A stretch of DNA of 64,000 nt from Undibacterium sp. YM2 (GCF_009937975.1 NZ_AP018441.1:6138001-6202000); one strand, 5' to 3'. Counted from the first letter of the stretch, positions 51,410-60,844 are shown. Numbers and translations: made by a program. The notes: generated by a model from the letters alone, not told the origin.

Positions 51410-51925
51410 ATGTCTGAAACGCGCACCATCATTATCGTTGGCAGCTCCAGAAGCACAGGTAATACTGCTGAACTCGCCAGCTCTGTTGCCAGCAAACTCA
51501 AAGCCAGTGTCATCGATCTTAATCAATACCGGATCGCTCCTTTTGATTATGAATTCAAGAACCGCGACGATGATTTCCTGACGCTGATGAAGCAGGTGCT
51601 CAGCTTCGACCGCATCATACTTGCCACGCCGATGTACTGGTATTCTCCCAGCGCCATCATGAAAACCTTCATGGACAGGATTTCTGACTTGCTGAAAGTC
51701 GAAAAAGACCTGGGGCGGCAATTACGCACAAAGAAGGCTGCGTTGCTGGGCACGGGTTACGATGCCATACCCGCCGCCTGCTTTGAGCAAGTGTTCCAGC
51801 ATACTTTTGACTATCTCGGCATGGGATATGAAGGCATGTTATATGCAAGCTGTCAGGACGATTTCATTCACGCCGAGCACGCGCTTGCAATAGAAAAATT
51901 CACGGAGGCACTGCATGCTGAATGA
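51410..51925 (+). CDS. NAD(P)H-dependent FMN reductase/flavodoxin-like protein
   Basis: A 171-residue flavodoxin-fold protein. The phosphate-binding loop VGSSRSTGNTAELAS is at the N-terminus, DRIILATPMYWYSPSAIMKTF carries the FMN-binding and lid region, and the rest is typical of NADPH-dependent FMN reductases. The ATG at 51410 begins MSETRTIII. It ends 11 bases into the next gene, an arylamine N-acetyltransferase, so both are translationally coupled. Likely role: quinone, azo or nitro compound reduction, by family only. Confidence 0.87.
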   Translation: MSETRTIIIVGSSRSTGNTAELASSVASKLKASVIDLNQYRIAPFDYEFKNRDDDFLTLMKQVLSFDRIILATPMYWYSPSAIMKTFMDRISDLLKVEKDLGRQLRTKKAALLGTGYDAIPAACFEQVFQHTFDYLGMGYEGMLYASCQDDFIHAEHALAIEKFTEALHAE

Positions 51926-52718
51926 AGCACAGCTGGAAGCTTATCTGCACAGGCTCGCTTACCGTGGGCCACGCAATGCTAATCTGGCGACACTGACAGC
52001 CCTGCATCAGGCGCATCTGCAAAAGATCGCTTTTGAAAACCTTGATATCAGCCTTGGCAACAAGCTGGATTTATCGACGGATGCCTTGCTGGATAAATTA
52101 TTGCGGCAGGGGCGCGGTGGTTTTTGTTATGAACTGAACCAGGCTTTTGCACTACTGCTGGAAACCCTGGGTTTTGGCGTCAGCCGCTTGTCTGCACGCG
52201 TCCATAATGGCAAGGACTACGGGCCGGACTTTGACCACATGCTCTTGTTGGTGCATGTAAATGGACAGGATTATCTGGCTGATGTCGGTTTTGGCGAATG
52301 CTTTCGTACACCGTTGCAATTAGGTGGTGAAGGCGTACATGAAGTGGGCTTGCAATATTATCTGCTTGCGGATGGTGATGCGCATTATGTGCTCATGCAG
52401 GCGAAGGATGCTAGTGTCGGGCATGCACAGTACCGTTTCAGTTTACAGGCGCATGCGATCAGCGATTTTTTTGCAATGTGTGAGTATCAGCAGACTTCGC
52501 CCTTATCGCATTTCACGCAAAAATCGATTTGTTCCATTGCGACTTTGGCGGGGCGTGTCAGTATGTCGAATAACAAATGCATCATCACGGATGGGGATGG
52601 GCGGCATGTGCATACTATCCATGATGAGGATGAATACAGGGCCTTGTTGCTCAAGTATTTTGGGATGAAGTTGGCGGGGGATGTGGATGTTGGGAGGTTG
52701 TTGGTGAGACAGGCATAG
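51915..52718 (+). CDS. nat: Arylamine N-acetyltransferase
   Basis: A 267-residue NAT transferring acetyl from acetyl-CoA to aromatic amines and hydrazines. The catalytic triad is readable: Cys in GRGGFCYELNQ, His in DFDHMLLLV and Asp in LADVGFGECF. The start helix MLNEAQLEAYLHRLAYRGP and the loop FENLDISLG are also typical. It overlaps the flavin reductase gene by 11 bases. Reduction and acetylation of aromatic nitro or azo compounds could be connected, but this is inference. Confidence 0.94.
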   Translation: MLNEAQLEAYLHRLAYRGPRNANLATLTALHQAHLQKIAFENLDISLGNKLDLSTDALLDKLLRQGRGGFCYELNQAFALLLETLGFGVSRLSARVHNGKDYGPDFDHMLLLVHVNGQDYLADVGFGECFRTPLQLGGEGVHEVGLQYYLLADGDAHYVLMQAKDASVGHAQYRFSLQAHAISDFFAMCEYQQTSPLSHFTQKSICSIATLAGRVSMSNNKCIITDGDGRHVHTIHDEDEYRALLLKYFGMKLAGDVDVGRLLVRQA

Positions 52719-53186
52719 GCAGTAATTTCTCAAATCTGATTTATCGTGTTTGCACTACTTAACCCTATTATTTATCGCAATCTTGGCTACGTCATTCCTG
52801 CGTGCTTTTGGCAGATCGTGAAGTTAATTAGTTTCAGATTTGTGTTTCTTACGTATCTGATATTTCAAATACCTGCACACGTAATTTAAGATTGCAGGCC
52901 GGTGGTAGACCGGCGGCTACACACCTTTTTGCTTCGCCAAAAAGGTGTGCCAAAAAGGCGACCCAGGCGTAGCCGCCCCTACGGGGTTCCCGTTTGTGCG
53001 GTACAAAAAATGGGAAGATCCGAAACTCGCTCCGCTCAAACAGCGGCTCTTCTTTTTCCATTTTCTGTACCGCACAAACGGCGTCTACACATGGGAACTG
53101 CAGAAAGTCAAAATCAACTGCAACTGCAACCACCACCCCAACAGCATCTTCAATCCAATCGCTGTTGATATTTCATGACGCCACAA
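52719..53186. other. 468-base gap with palindromic repeat
   Basis: No gene is recognised between nat and dbpA. The first 140 bases are AT-rich and featureless; the rest holds the inverted repeats described separately. Short ORFs here run through the repeat and look accidental. Confidence 0.5.
52920..53079. repeat. Compound inverted-repeat element
   Basis: A 12-bp hairpin CACACCTTTTTG/CAAAAAGGTGTG (52920-52949) is followed by a larger inverted repeat with perfect 14-bp arms, GTTTGTGCGGTACA (52992-53005) and TGTACCGCACAAAC (53066-53079). Its loop includes AAAATGG.../...CCATTTT extensions. It resembles dispersed intergenic palindromes of this lineage. Confidence 0.7.
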
Positions 53187-54572
53187 TCAATCAACAATCC
53201 GCATCCTGAACTGCCTGCCCTTGATATTGGTACGGCTCAGCCTGTCCACCGTCTTTTCTGCAACTTGCCTGTCAATGGCAACGTAGGTGACAAATTCCGA
53301 GACATTGATTTTTCCTACCTGTTCTTTTTTCAAACCCAGGTCAGCCGTCAGCGCGCCGAGTAAGTCGCCGGGGCGGAGTTTGTCTTTTTTGCCGCCCATG
53401 ATGCAGATGGTCATCATCGGGGCTTGCAGGTCTCTTTCCGGGCCCGCTTCAATTGCGTGGATATCGCCCCAAATGACGGATTCGCCCTGATATTCTTCGA
53501 TCAGTTTGACCCACTTCTTTTCACCGGGTGTAGCCAGGCTCAGGGCCAGGCCTTTTTCGCCAGCGCGGCCTGTGCGGCCTATGCGGTGGATGTGGACTTC
53601 GGTGTCTTTGGATACATCGACATTGATGACGGCACCCAGGGTTTGTATGTCGAGACCGCGGGCGGCGACGTCGGTGGCGACGAGGACTGAGCAACTTTGA
53701 TTGGCGAAACGTATCAGGACCTCGTCGCGGTCGCGCTGTTCAAGGTCGCCATGCAGGGCCAGGGCGCTGATGCCCTGGGCGTGCAATTCTTCTGTCAGTT
53801 CGCGGCAGTGTATCTTGGTGTTGCAAAAGGCAATCGTGGATGTCGGCTGGTAATGATGCAGCAGCGTGGCGACAGCGGTATTGCGCCCTTCTGGCGTGAC
53901 CAGGTAAAACATTTGCTCAATGTGATTGGCGGCATGCTGGGATTCAACCTTGATCTCCACCGGGTCGCGCAGCAGTTGTTCGCTGGCCTGGCGTATATCA
54001 TCGGGATAAGTTGCCGAGAACAACAGGGTTTGCCTGCGCGTGGGCGTGGCGGCGACGATGTCGTAGATATCATCATAAAAGCCCATGTCGACCATGCGGT
54101 CGGCTTCATCGAGCACCAGGGTTTGTACGGCTTTGAGGTTGACCGTTCCACGGCTGATATGGTCGATCAGGCGGCCAGGTGTGCCGACCACGATGTGCGC
54201 TCCATATTCAAGTGAAGCAATCTGCGGACGCATGGCCGTGCCACCGCACAGGGTGACGATCTTGACGTTCGGCATGGTCCTGGCCAGGCGGCGCAACTCA
54301 TTGGCAACCTGGTCCGCCAGTTCACGCGTCGGGCAAATCACCAGGCCCTGGACGGCAAAATAAGTGGGATTGAGTTTGGCCAGCATGCCTATGCCAAAGG
54401 CAGCGGTCTTGCCGCTACCTGTCTTGGCCTGGGCGATCAGGTCTTGCTGTTGCAGGATGATGGGCAGGCTGGCTGCCTGTATGGCTGTCATTTCCTTGTA
54501 GCCCAGGCTGTCCAGGTTGGCAAGCATGGGAGCGGATAGCGGCAGGGTGTTGAAGGCGGTGGATTCTGACAT
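53187..54572 (-). CDS. dbpA: DEAD-box RNA helicase DbpA
   Basis: A 461-residue ATP-dependent RNA helicase acting in 50S ribosome assembly. Q motif and motif I AQAKTGSGKTAAFG, motif Ia PTRELADQV, motif II DEAD in LVLDEADRMVD, motif III SAT, motif VI HIHRIGRTGRAG are all present. The C-terminal DbpA RNA-recognition domain (KDKLRPGDLLGALTADLGL...IDRQVAEKTVDRLSRTNIKG, quoted in parts) binds 23S hairpin 92 and identifies the enzyme. Standing alone, it is probably housekeeping. Confidence 0.95.
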   Translation of the reverse strand: MSESTAFNTLPLSAPMLANLDSLGYKEMTAIQAASLPIILQQQDLIAQAKTGSGKTAAFGIGMLAKLNPTYFAVQGLVICPTRELADQVANELRRLARTMPNVKIVTLCGGTAMRPQIASLEYGAHIVVGTPGRLIDHISRGTVNLKAVQTLVLDEADRMVDMGFYDDIYDIVAATPTRRQTLLFSATYPDDIRQASEQLLRDPVEIKVESQHAANHIEQMFYLVTPEGRNTAVATLLHHYQPTSTIAFCNTKIHCRELTEELHAQGISALALHGDLEQRDRDEVLIRFANQSCSVLVATDVAARGLDIQTLGAVINVDVSKDTEVHIHRIGRTGRAGEKGLALSLATPGEKKWVKLIEEYQGESVIWGDIHAIEAGPERDLQAPMMTICIMGGKKDKLRPGDLLGALTADLGLKKEQVGKINVSEFVTYVAIDRQVAEKTVDRLSRTNIKGRQFRMRIVD

Positions 54573-54715
54573 GGGATGTATTTTGTATGAAGACGACGAC
54601 AGCAGGCCGCTCTTTCATGAGCAGCCCGGCGGATATGTCGTCATTGTAGGGTAAGCTGCCGCCAGCGTGGCGGGCTTTGAGGTATGAAAGACTGAAAGTG
54701 GCTATTACTGCGTGT

Positions 54716-56356
54716 TTATGCAGGCCAGACCAGGTATTCAATGCCATTTTGTATAGAACCTATGACCAGAGCCTGGTTTTCGGCGCTTTCACAAAAGCTG
54801 GCGAGGGCACCGGCGGCAGTGATTTTATTGGTATTGAGCTGGTCCAGCCAGTAATTGAAACCAGCCTGATCTGGAGTGCGGTGCAAGACATTCTGGTAGA
54901 AATTGGTGACCAGCACGGTATTCGTGGGTTTAGTGCCATACAGTTTCTGGAATTCAGCCGACAACATGAAGCCCGCTGCTACCGTCGTCAGGCTGGAACC
55001 CTGGTCCATATCATTGATCCAGTAACCCAGGCCTTTCAAGTCTGGCTTGCGGTCAAAGGCCGCCTGGTAAAGGCGGTAAGCCTGCCCGGCAATGCCATTG
55101 ATATCCAGGGCGATGTTTTCATCGGTGAAATGCAGGCGTTCTACGTTGACCAGGGTATCCGTGCCTTCATTGCCACTCTTGGCAGCGACTACCGCGGTGC
55201 CCCCTTTGACGCTGACACTGTAATTTGTGTGCAACCCGTTGTAGATGGCGGTATCGAGGCCCAGGTCACCATCGATTGCATCATTGCCGCCATTACCGGT
55301 AAAGCTGTTGTTGAGCTTGTTGCCATACAAAGTGTCATTGCCAGCACCACCTATCGCATTCTCTATATAGGCACCATAGGCGATGCCGAGATTTTGCCTG
55401 CCATCGTAAGTTGGTACCGTGCCACCGGTATAGCCAGGCGGATTGGGCGCGGACACCATGCGTATGTCAGAATAACTGCCGGGGCTGAGGTCAATCATGC
55501 ATCCCAGAGTAAAGTTGGCGACAGAAATCGTGTCATTGCCACCAGCATCCCAGATGGTTTTCAGGAAAGGGGTATTCGGGTCGAAGGTATATGCATCGTC
55601 ACCGGTCCTGTAACTGTTATTGGCACCATAGGCATATTGCATGGCAGCGATATCCAGTACCATCGGTGTTTCTGGCACGATGTACTTGAAACTGAACGAG
55701 GGCTTGCCCGAGGCATCATAAGTAATGGTCCTGAACATGTCATTGGCTTGTTCCGTGTAAGACATGACGGAATATTGTGTCGTATCAAAGGCGGTGGGCA
55801 AGACCACGTCGCCCTCGAAAGGATGCTTGAGCCCGAGCGCATGACCAAGCTCATGTATCAATGATGAATAATTGAATGAACCCACGCTCCAGTTGGTATT
55901 GGTTTTATTGCCATTGCCAGACAGCCAGATGTCCCCGCCAGAAGGGCTGACACTGCTTGGCCTGTAAGCCCAGCCCCAGGCCTTGTCGCCTGTTGATGTA
56001 GTATCCGCGAATGAAGTCCAGGCAACGCGGATATTTCCTGCGCTGGTATTGTTGTCGGCAACCTGTACAAACTGTATGTCAGCGACATTGGCCCAGGCCT
56101 GCATGGCAGCCTTGGTGGCGTTTTGCTGTTCCAGGCTGAGCGCCATGTGGCTGGCACCCGGCTCATTGTCCGGGGTGTAGCTGCTGGAACTGTTGCGTCC
56201 ATAAAAATAGGATTCACCCGCAGTCCACGGGAAGCTATAGGTAACAACTGCGCCATTCAAACCACCCCATTTAATACCATGGAGCAGCGCATCAAGCAAA
56301 GTGACGCCGGATAGCGTGAAGTTGGTGGTCTGGCCTGCATCGCTGGGTGATGGCAT
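54716..56356 (-). CDS. Secreted M10 serralysin-like metalloprotease with DUF4214 domain
   Basis: A 546-residue secreted zinc protease. The astacin/serralysin motif is HELGHALGLKHP with the Met-turn in SVMSYTEQ. It is followed by RTX-type calcium repeats (GGAGNDTLYGN, GNGGNDAIDGDLG) and a C-terminal DUF4214 domain with repeated AGQAYRLYQAAFDRKPD and VTNFYQNVLHRTPDQAGFNYW units. There is no N-terminal signal; such proteins leave by a type I secretion system, genes for which are not adjacent. DUF4214 occurs in large secreted and S-layer-associated proteins. With the M9 and S46 proteases it suggests a protein-degrading lifestyle. Confidence 0.9.
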   Translation of the reverse strand: MPSPSDAGQTTNFTLSGVTLLDALLHGIKWGGLNGAVVTYSFPWTAGESYFYGRNSSSSYTPDNEPGASHMALSLEQQNATKAAMQAWANVADIQFVQVADNNTSAGNIRVAWTSFADTTSTGDKAWGWAYRPSSVSPSGGDIWLSGNGNKTNTNWSVGSFNYSSLIHELGHALGLKHPFEGDVVLPTAFDTTQYSVMSYTEQANDMFRTITYDASGKPSFSFKYIVPETPMVLDIAAMQYAYGANNSYRTGDDAYTFDPNTPFLKTIWDAGGNDTISVANFTLGCMIDLSPGSYSDIRMVSAPNPPGYTGGTVPTYDGRQNLGIAYGAYIENAIGGAGNDTLYGNKLNNSFTGNGGNDAIDGDLGLDTAIYNGLHTNYSVSVKGGTAVVAAKSGNEGTDTLVNVERLHFTDENIALDINGIAGQAYRLYQAAFDRKPDLKGLGYWINDMDQGSSLTTVAAGFMLSAEFQKLYGTKPTNTVLVTNFYQNVLHRTPDQAGFNYWLDQLNTNKITAAGALASFCESAENQALVIGSIQNGIEYLVWPA

Positions 56357-56548
56357 AGGATTCTGGATAAATTAATGGAGAATAGTCTTAGTATAGCCAG
56401 TTTGTTGCCTGAAACACAGCAATCACAGGCACATGAGTTCGCTTTGATAGTAACTTTTGTAAGTAAAATATACTGGGGACTGCATGCATTGCTGGTAAAT
56501 AGGTCTCAGGCAAATTAAGCTGTTAGCTCAACATTCAGGAGACATCTC

Positions 56549-57070
56549 ATGATCATTGCCATTGTAGTGCTTTTGTTCGCTGCCTTCTTATTGTATGTCG
56601 TCAGCCTGCCGGATCATTTTCGTGTCGAGCGATCTCTCGCATTCCAGGCCAGGCCTGAACAGATTTTCCCTCTGATTAATGATTTCCATGAATGGGAAGC
56701 CTGGTCTCCCTGGGAAAAAGCCGACCCGGCTGTGCAGCGCACCTATAGCGGTGCTGCACAGGGGCAGGGAGCGGTTTATGCGTGGAAGGGGAACAAAGAC
56801 CTGGGCGAAGGCAAGATGGAAATCCTGGAAACCCGGCCTCATGACTACCTGCGCCTGCAAATCAACTTCTACAAACCATTTGCTGCGCAAAACACTATTG
56901 AGTTCCGCCTTGAAGAAAAAGATGGCAGCACGGTCGTCAGCCATGCCATGTTTGGTCCCAGCAACTTCATGTCCAAACTCATGAGTCTGTTTTTCAGCAT
57001 GGATAAAATGGTGGGTGGCAAATTTGATGAGGGTCTGCATAGCATCAAAAATATCGTCGAAAAAAACTGA
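56549..57070 (+). CDS. SRPBCC family protein, membrane-anchored
   Basis: A 173-residue protein with an N-terminal membrane segment (IIAIVVLLFAAFLLYVVSL) and a START/polyketide cyclase-like SRPBCC domain: RVERSLAFQARPEQIFPLIN, FHEWEAWSPWEKADPAV, TRPHDYLRLQINFYKPF and VVSHAMFGPSNFMSKLMSL. The family binds hydrophobic ligands; function is unknown here. CAGGAG precedes the ATG. A small membrane protein follows 42 bases downstream, and an AraC regulator after that, in one apparent transcript. Confidence 0.88.
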   Translation: MIIAIVVLLFAAFLLYVVSLPDHFRVERSLAFQARPEQIFPLINDFHEWEAWSPWEKADPAVQRTYSGAAQGQGAVYAWKGNKDLGEGKMEILETRPHDYLRLQINFYKPFAAQNTIEFRLEEKDGSTVVSHAMFGPSNFMSKLMSLFFSMDKMVGGKFDEGLHSIKNIVEKN

Positions 57071-57111
57071 ACAGACTTATCGTAAGCGCAGCAATTTTGA
57101 AAGGACAGCAC

Positions 57112-57402
57112 ATGGCAAGACAGCGAAAATTCTATACCTGGTTATGCCAGCATAGTCTTGCCAGTTTTTTGTTGCTGACCCTGAGCTTCGTGGTATTCGG
57201 CAAGCTGTCTTTCGACATCGTCCACCTGTTCAGTGCCAATGCTGAGTATCTGCTCGATAATGGCTGGATAGGTCTGGTCGAAGGTGGCTTGCAGCAATTG
57301 CTCGAACTTATCTTGTCAGCCTGCGCTGCCATGGCTGCCTACATGCTGTTCAAACTCTGTGAACAGGCTTTGCTGGAACGCCTGCGCCACCGGCATGACT
57401 GA
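57112..57402 (+). CDS. Small membrane protein, 96 aa
   Basis: Two hydrophobic segments: SLASFLLLTLSFVVFGKLSF and LLELILSACAAMAAYMLFKLC. It has a basic N-terminus (ARQRKFYTWLCQ) and a cysteine in each segment. AAAGGA before the ATG at 57112 is better than the upstream TTG. It lies between an SRPBCC gene and an AraC-type regulator on the same strand. Family unknown. Confidence 0.7.
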   Translation: MARQRKFYTWLCQHSLASFLLLTLSFVVFGKLSFDIVHLFSANAEYLLDNGWIGLVEGGLQQLLELILSACAAMAAYMLFKLCEQALLERLRHRHD

Positions 57403-57484
57403 CGCAGCAAAACAGAATTGAGCAAGAACTATCATGCAGCATCGCTGGAGGCTGTTTATTCTGCAGTCTGTCAGGGAGAAATCA

Positions 57485-58360
57485 TTGAGTGAATCCAATT
57501 ACCAACAGCGCATGCTGCGTGTGTTGCAGTACATCGATAGCCATCTGGATGAAGACTTGTCGGTGGAGCGTTTAAGTGCAGTTGCGGCTTTCTCAAAATT
57601 TCATTTTCACCGGCAGTTTTCTGAATATTTTGGTCTGGCGGCATTTCGTTATGTGCAGCTATTGAGACTTAAAAAAGCCATGTATGAACTGGCATTTCGT
57701 AGCCATAAACAGGTGATTCATATCGCCCTGGATAATGGCTATGAAAGCAGTGAAGCTTTTTCCCGCGCTTTTAAAAAAAGCCTGGGACTGAGCCCGGCAC
57801 AATTCAGGAAACAGCCTCAGTGGGACAACTGGCAAGACAGCAATTCAACCTTGATCCAATTGAGAGAACAGCATATGCCCATGACTTATCAACACAGCGA
57901 TGTACGCATCGTTACCTTCCCTGAAACCCGTATCGCCGTGCTGGAACACCGCGGCGCGCCCGGCTTGCTGCCCAACAGCATCCAGCGCTTCATTGCCTGG
58001 CGCAAGCTTAATAAACTGCCGCCCAGCGTCAGTGGGACATTTAATCTTATCTATGACGACCCTGAGCAAACACCCGCTGCCGATTTTCGCTTTGACCTGG
58101 CAGCAGCAGTCACTGCGCCAGTAGCACAGAATGAACATGGCATCGTCAACAAGACTATCCCCGCCGGTGAATGTGCGGTAATAAGGCACACCGGCAGTGA
58201 TGCTGAACTGGGAAACGTCGTGCGCTTTTTGTATAACAGCTGGCTGCCACAAAGCGAGCGCAATTTGCGCGACTTTCCCCTGTTCTTCCAGCGCATCAGC
58301 TTCTTCCCTGACGTGCCTGAACACCTGATGGTGACGGACATCTTCCTGCCTTTGCAATAA
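57485..58360 (+). CDS. AraC-family regulator with GyrI-like effector domain
   Basis: A Rob-type transcription factor. Residues 1-110 are the AraC double helix-turn-helix (RMLRVLQYIDSHLDEDLSVE, FSKFHFHRQFSEYFG, IALDNGYESSEAFSRAFKK), and residues 125-290 form a GyrI/AraC effector-binding domain (VRIVTFPETRIAVLEHRGAP...TIPAGECAVIRHTGSD, quoted in parts), usually sensing hydrophobic drugs. The frame reaches ATG 57434, but GGGAG six bases before the TTG at 57485 fits a family-typical start. Its stop lies six bases from the convergent reductase gene. The regulated gene is not obvious. Confidence 0.88.
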   Translation: MSESNYQQRMLRVLQYIDSHLDEDLSVERLSAVAAFSKFHFHRQFSEYFGLAAFRYVQLLRLKKAMYELAFRSHKQVIHIALDNGYESSEAFSRAFKKSLGLSPAQFRKQPQWDNWQDSNSTLIQLREQHMPMTYQHSDVRIVTFPETRIAVLEHRGAPGLLPNSIQRFIAWRKLNKLPPSVSGTFNLIYDDPEQTPAADFRFDLAAAVTAPVAQNEHGIVNKTIPAGECAVIRHTGSDAELGNVVRFLYNSWLPQSERNLRDFPLFFQRISFFPDVPEHLMVTDIFLPLQ

Positions 58361-58365
58361 TAGCT

Positions 58366-59945
58366 TTACAGGTCAAGCACCAGTTCACCTGCTTGTGCCC
58401 GCGAGACACAGATGCAGATGCGGTCTTTTTGCTCTGCTTCTGTCAACACAGCATCCCTGTGCAGTGCTTGTCCACCCAGCAGTTTCACGGCGCAAGTGCC
58501 GCAATTGCCGGTTTCGCATTCTGCCTGGGCTGCTACACCATGGGCGCGCACAGCTTGCAGAATAGTCTGGTCAGCGCGGACATGGATGACTTTTTTACTG
58601 CGCGCCAGCTCCACCCGTATCTCTTCGTCATGGTTTGATTTTTGTACCGCAAATCTTTCATAGCGCACTCTTTGCGGATCTATGCCCAAAGCTGTAGCTG
58701 CACTCAGCGCAGCAGCGATCATGCTGGCTGGGCCGCAGATATAAAACAGGCTGTCCTGGCCTGCTTCTTTCATGATGTTGTGTATATCCATGCGCTGCTG
58801 CTGATCTGCCGCATACAGATGCAATGAGGCACCCAGCTGCATTCGCAACTCTGCACGATAGGCCATCGCATTGAGCCTGCGGCCTGCATAGTGCAAAGTG
58901 TATGGCCGCCCCTGCGCTGACAATTGTGCAGCCATGGGTTTGATGGCGGTGATGCCTATACCCCGGCGATCAGCACGGCGGGTGCCGCATGCGCATGCAA
59001 TGCAAAGTCATTACGTGGCAAATCACAATGCAGGTGCATGCCCAGCGCATAAAGATCGTGGACAGCCATGGAACCACCACGGCCCTCTGGTTCGGCCAGC
59101 ACGGCAATTTCGTAACAGTCGGCTTGTCCACCAGCAGAACTGATGGAGTATTGACGTGTAGCCGCCTGGCCGTCTGCCAGCAAGACGGGTACCCGCAAAT
59201 GTGCGCCTGCGCTCACCGCAGGCAAATCCTTGCCTGCAGGGGCACGCAATTCATAGGCGCGCATGCGCGGGCTGAGTTGGCGCAAGCCTGTGATGACCAG
59301 TTCCAGTGGGCCATTACCAAGGCTGCTGGGTTTTGCAGGTGCAGTCTTTTGTGTTAACTGTTCTTCCAGTTGGTGCTTCTCAGCCAGCAGCTTCGCCAGC
59401 ATGCCCTGCACTTCCTTTTCGCTAAACCTGGGCGTGATATGTTGCGGGCAATTCCATTCCACGGCTTCTACCGTGATGACAATGGCACGCTCGACACGGG
59501 CGCGGTAGCCAGGCATTTCCAGCCTGGCGATCAGGCGTACATCATCCTCTTCATGAACGATTTTGGCATGGCCCCATATCTTCATGCGGCGGCGCCTGGC
59601 GTAGTCCATGAGTATCAAGGATACCCTGTCGCTGGCAAACAGATTGCCTACGCTCAGGTATTGCGCATTACCAGAAAAATCTGCATAAGCGATGGTCTTG
59701 TTATCGATGATTTTAAGAAAACCGGCTGGGCCACCACGGTGCTGCACATAGGGCCAGCCGTTTTCTGAAATCGTCGCCTGGTAAAAGCTGTCGCGGGCAG
59801 CGATGAATTCCATGTCCTGTGCCAGCAGGGAATCACGTTTTTCTTCCACCAGTTCAAATCCACGATTGGCTTCGCGGCTGCCATACAGGCTTTGTGCCGC
59901 TTTGACGCTGGGGGTAAAACTGATATCGGCAAATGCGCGTGACAT
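58366..59945 (-). pseudogene. PNPOx-like / FAD-NAD reductase / [2Fe-2S] ferredoxin fusion, frameshifted
   Basis: One long gene read in two frames. Residues 1-200 are a pyridoxamine-phosphate oxidase-like FMN barrel (YQATISENGWPYVQHRGGPA, NLFASDRVSLILMDYARRRRM). Residues 215-330 are the FAD domain (RQYSISSAGGQ), breaking at APAVLIAGV. The second frame gives AIKPMAAQLSAQGRPYTLHYAGRR and the NAD domain, then a plant-type ferredoxin with C-x4-C-x2-C (CETGNCGTC) and a later Cys in RICICVS. One more G in the GGGG run (plus strand C4 at 58961-58964) restores AGGIGIT and about 526 residues. GGAG before ATG 59945 is strong. Confidence 0.85.
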
Positions 59946-59982
59946 GATGATCTCCTCGCTGTGACGGGACAGATTTCTGGAC

Positions 59983-60516
59983 TTAGAGGCTGACTTTAGG
60001 GAAGTCGATTTCCAGACGAGTGGCCTTGCCCAGGATATTCGTCAGGATATTCATGCCGACATGGGTGATGACTTCGATAATGTCGGCATCGCCGTAACCG
60101 TGGTCGCGCATTTCCAGAATTTCTGTCGTGCTCACTTCACCTGCATGTTCGACCAGTGAGCGGGCAAATTTCACGGCAACCGCGGCTTTCGCGTCCTGGC
60201 TGCTGCCTGCACGGTTGGCAGCCATTTCTTCATTGTTCAGGCCAGTGCCACGGCCTATGGCAGTATGGGCAGAGACGCAATATTCACAGGAATTTTTTTG
60301 CGCGACTGCCAGGGCAATACGCTCGCGGGTTTGCGAGTCCAGGCTGCCTTCACCGGCAATGCCATGCAAGCCCAGAAAGGCGCGCAAGGCAGCAGGGGAA
60401 TTGGCAAAGGCTTTCAAAAAATTCGGAACCATGCCCAGTTTTGTTTGTATCGCTTCCAGCAGGGCCAGTTGTTCAGCATTGGCAGTTTCTTTGGTGACGA
60501 GATTGATGCGGCTCAT
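59983..60516 (-). CDS. AhpD-like/carboxymuconolactone decarboxylase family peroxidase
   Basis: A 177-residue alkylhydroperoxidase-like protein with the redox motif CEYCVSAH (CxxC-x2-H) after ERIALAVAQKNS and before TAIGRGTGLNNEE. Such enzymes reduce peroxides or act as antioxidant partners. The frame extends to 60597, but the ATG at 60516 starts MSRINLVTKET with GGAAA before it. It is 37 bases upstream of the flavin/ferredoxin fusion on the same strand, so the fusion may supply electrons to it. The upstream region carries direct repeats that may be regulatory. Confidence 0.88.
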   Translation of the reverse strand: MSRINLVTKETANAEQLALLEAIQTKLGMVPNFLKAFANSPAALRAFLGLHGIAGEGSLDSQTRERIALAVAQKNSCEYCVSAHTAIGRGTGLNNEEMAANRAGSSQDAKAAVAVKFARSLVEHAGEVSTTEILEMRDHGYGDADIIEVITHVGMNILTNILGKATRLEIDFPKVSL

Positions 60517-60598
60517 GATATTTCCATTCAATTGAAGTTGAGGTTGAGGTAACGGTATTGATATGCAATTGCATGGATCACAGTTTGTACGTTTCACG

Positions 60599-60700
60599 GA
60601 AATATAGGAATAGCCTAAATCCTGAATTAATTATTCCGGTAGATGGAATAATTTCAGCTTTGCTACATTCCCCCGGAGAAATATAGGAACTATTTCAGCT
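60599..60700. promoter_or_regulatory. Duplicated motif upstream of the AhpD-like gene
   Basis: GAAATATAGGAA occurs at 60599-60610 and 60678-60689, each accompanied by ATTTCAGCT (60651-60659 and 60692-60700). The paired copies look like two binding sites for one regulator in the divergent AhpD/S46 intergenic region. Confidence 0.45.
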
Positions 60701-60749
60701 AAGATATGTCTGTATTTGCGCCTAATTGCCTGCATTTCATGGCAATTAG

Positions 60750-60809
60750 TCAATTCGCTATGAATCAATGCGCCATAAATCAATTTGCTATAAATCTATT
60801 TGCAAATCA
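60750..60809. repeat. Four tandem 15-bp repeats upstream of the S46 peptidase
   Basis: Four adjacent units, TCAATTCGCTATGAA, TCAATGCGCCATAAA, TCAATTTGCTATAAA and TCTATTTGCAAATCA, share the pattern TCAATtyGCtATaAA. They end 35 bases before the peptidase start and may be iterated regulator sites or a recent slippage product. Confidence 0.6.
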
Positions 60810-60844
60810 TGCGCGTGACCTAAGAATTTAATTTGGAGTGTATT

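Noticed and set aside
52902..53178. Short ORFs across the palindrome between nat and dbpA
   Set aside because: Three overlapping frames read through the same inverted repeat; no protein motif.
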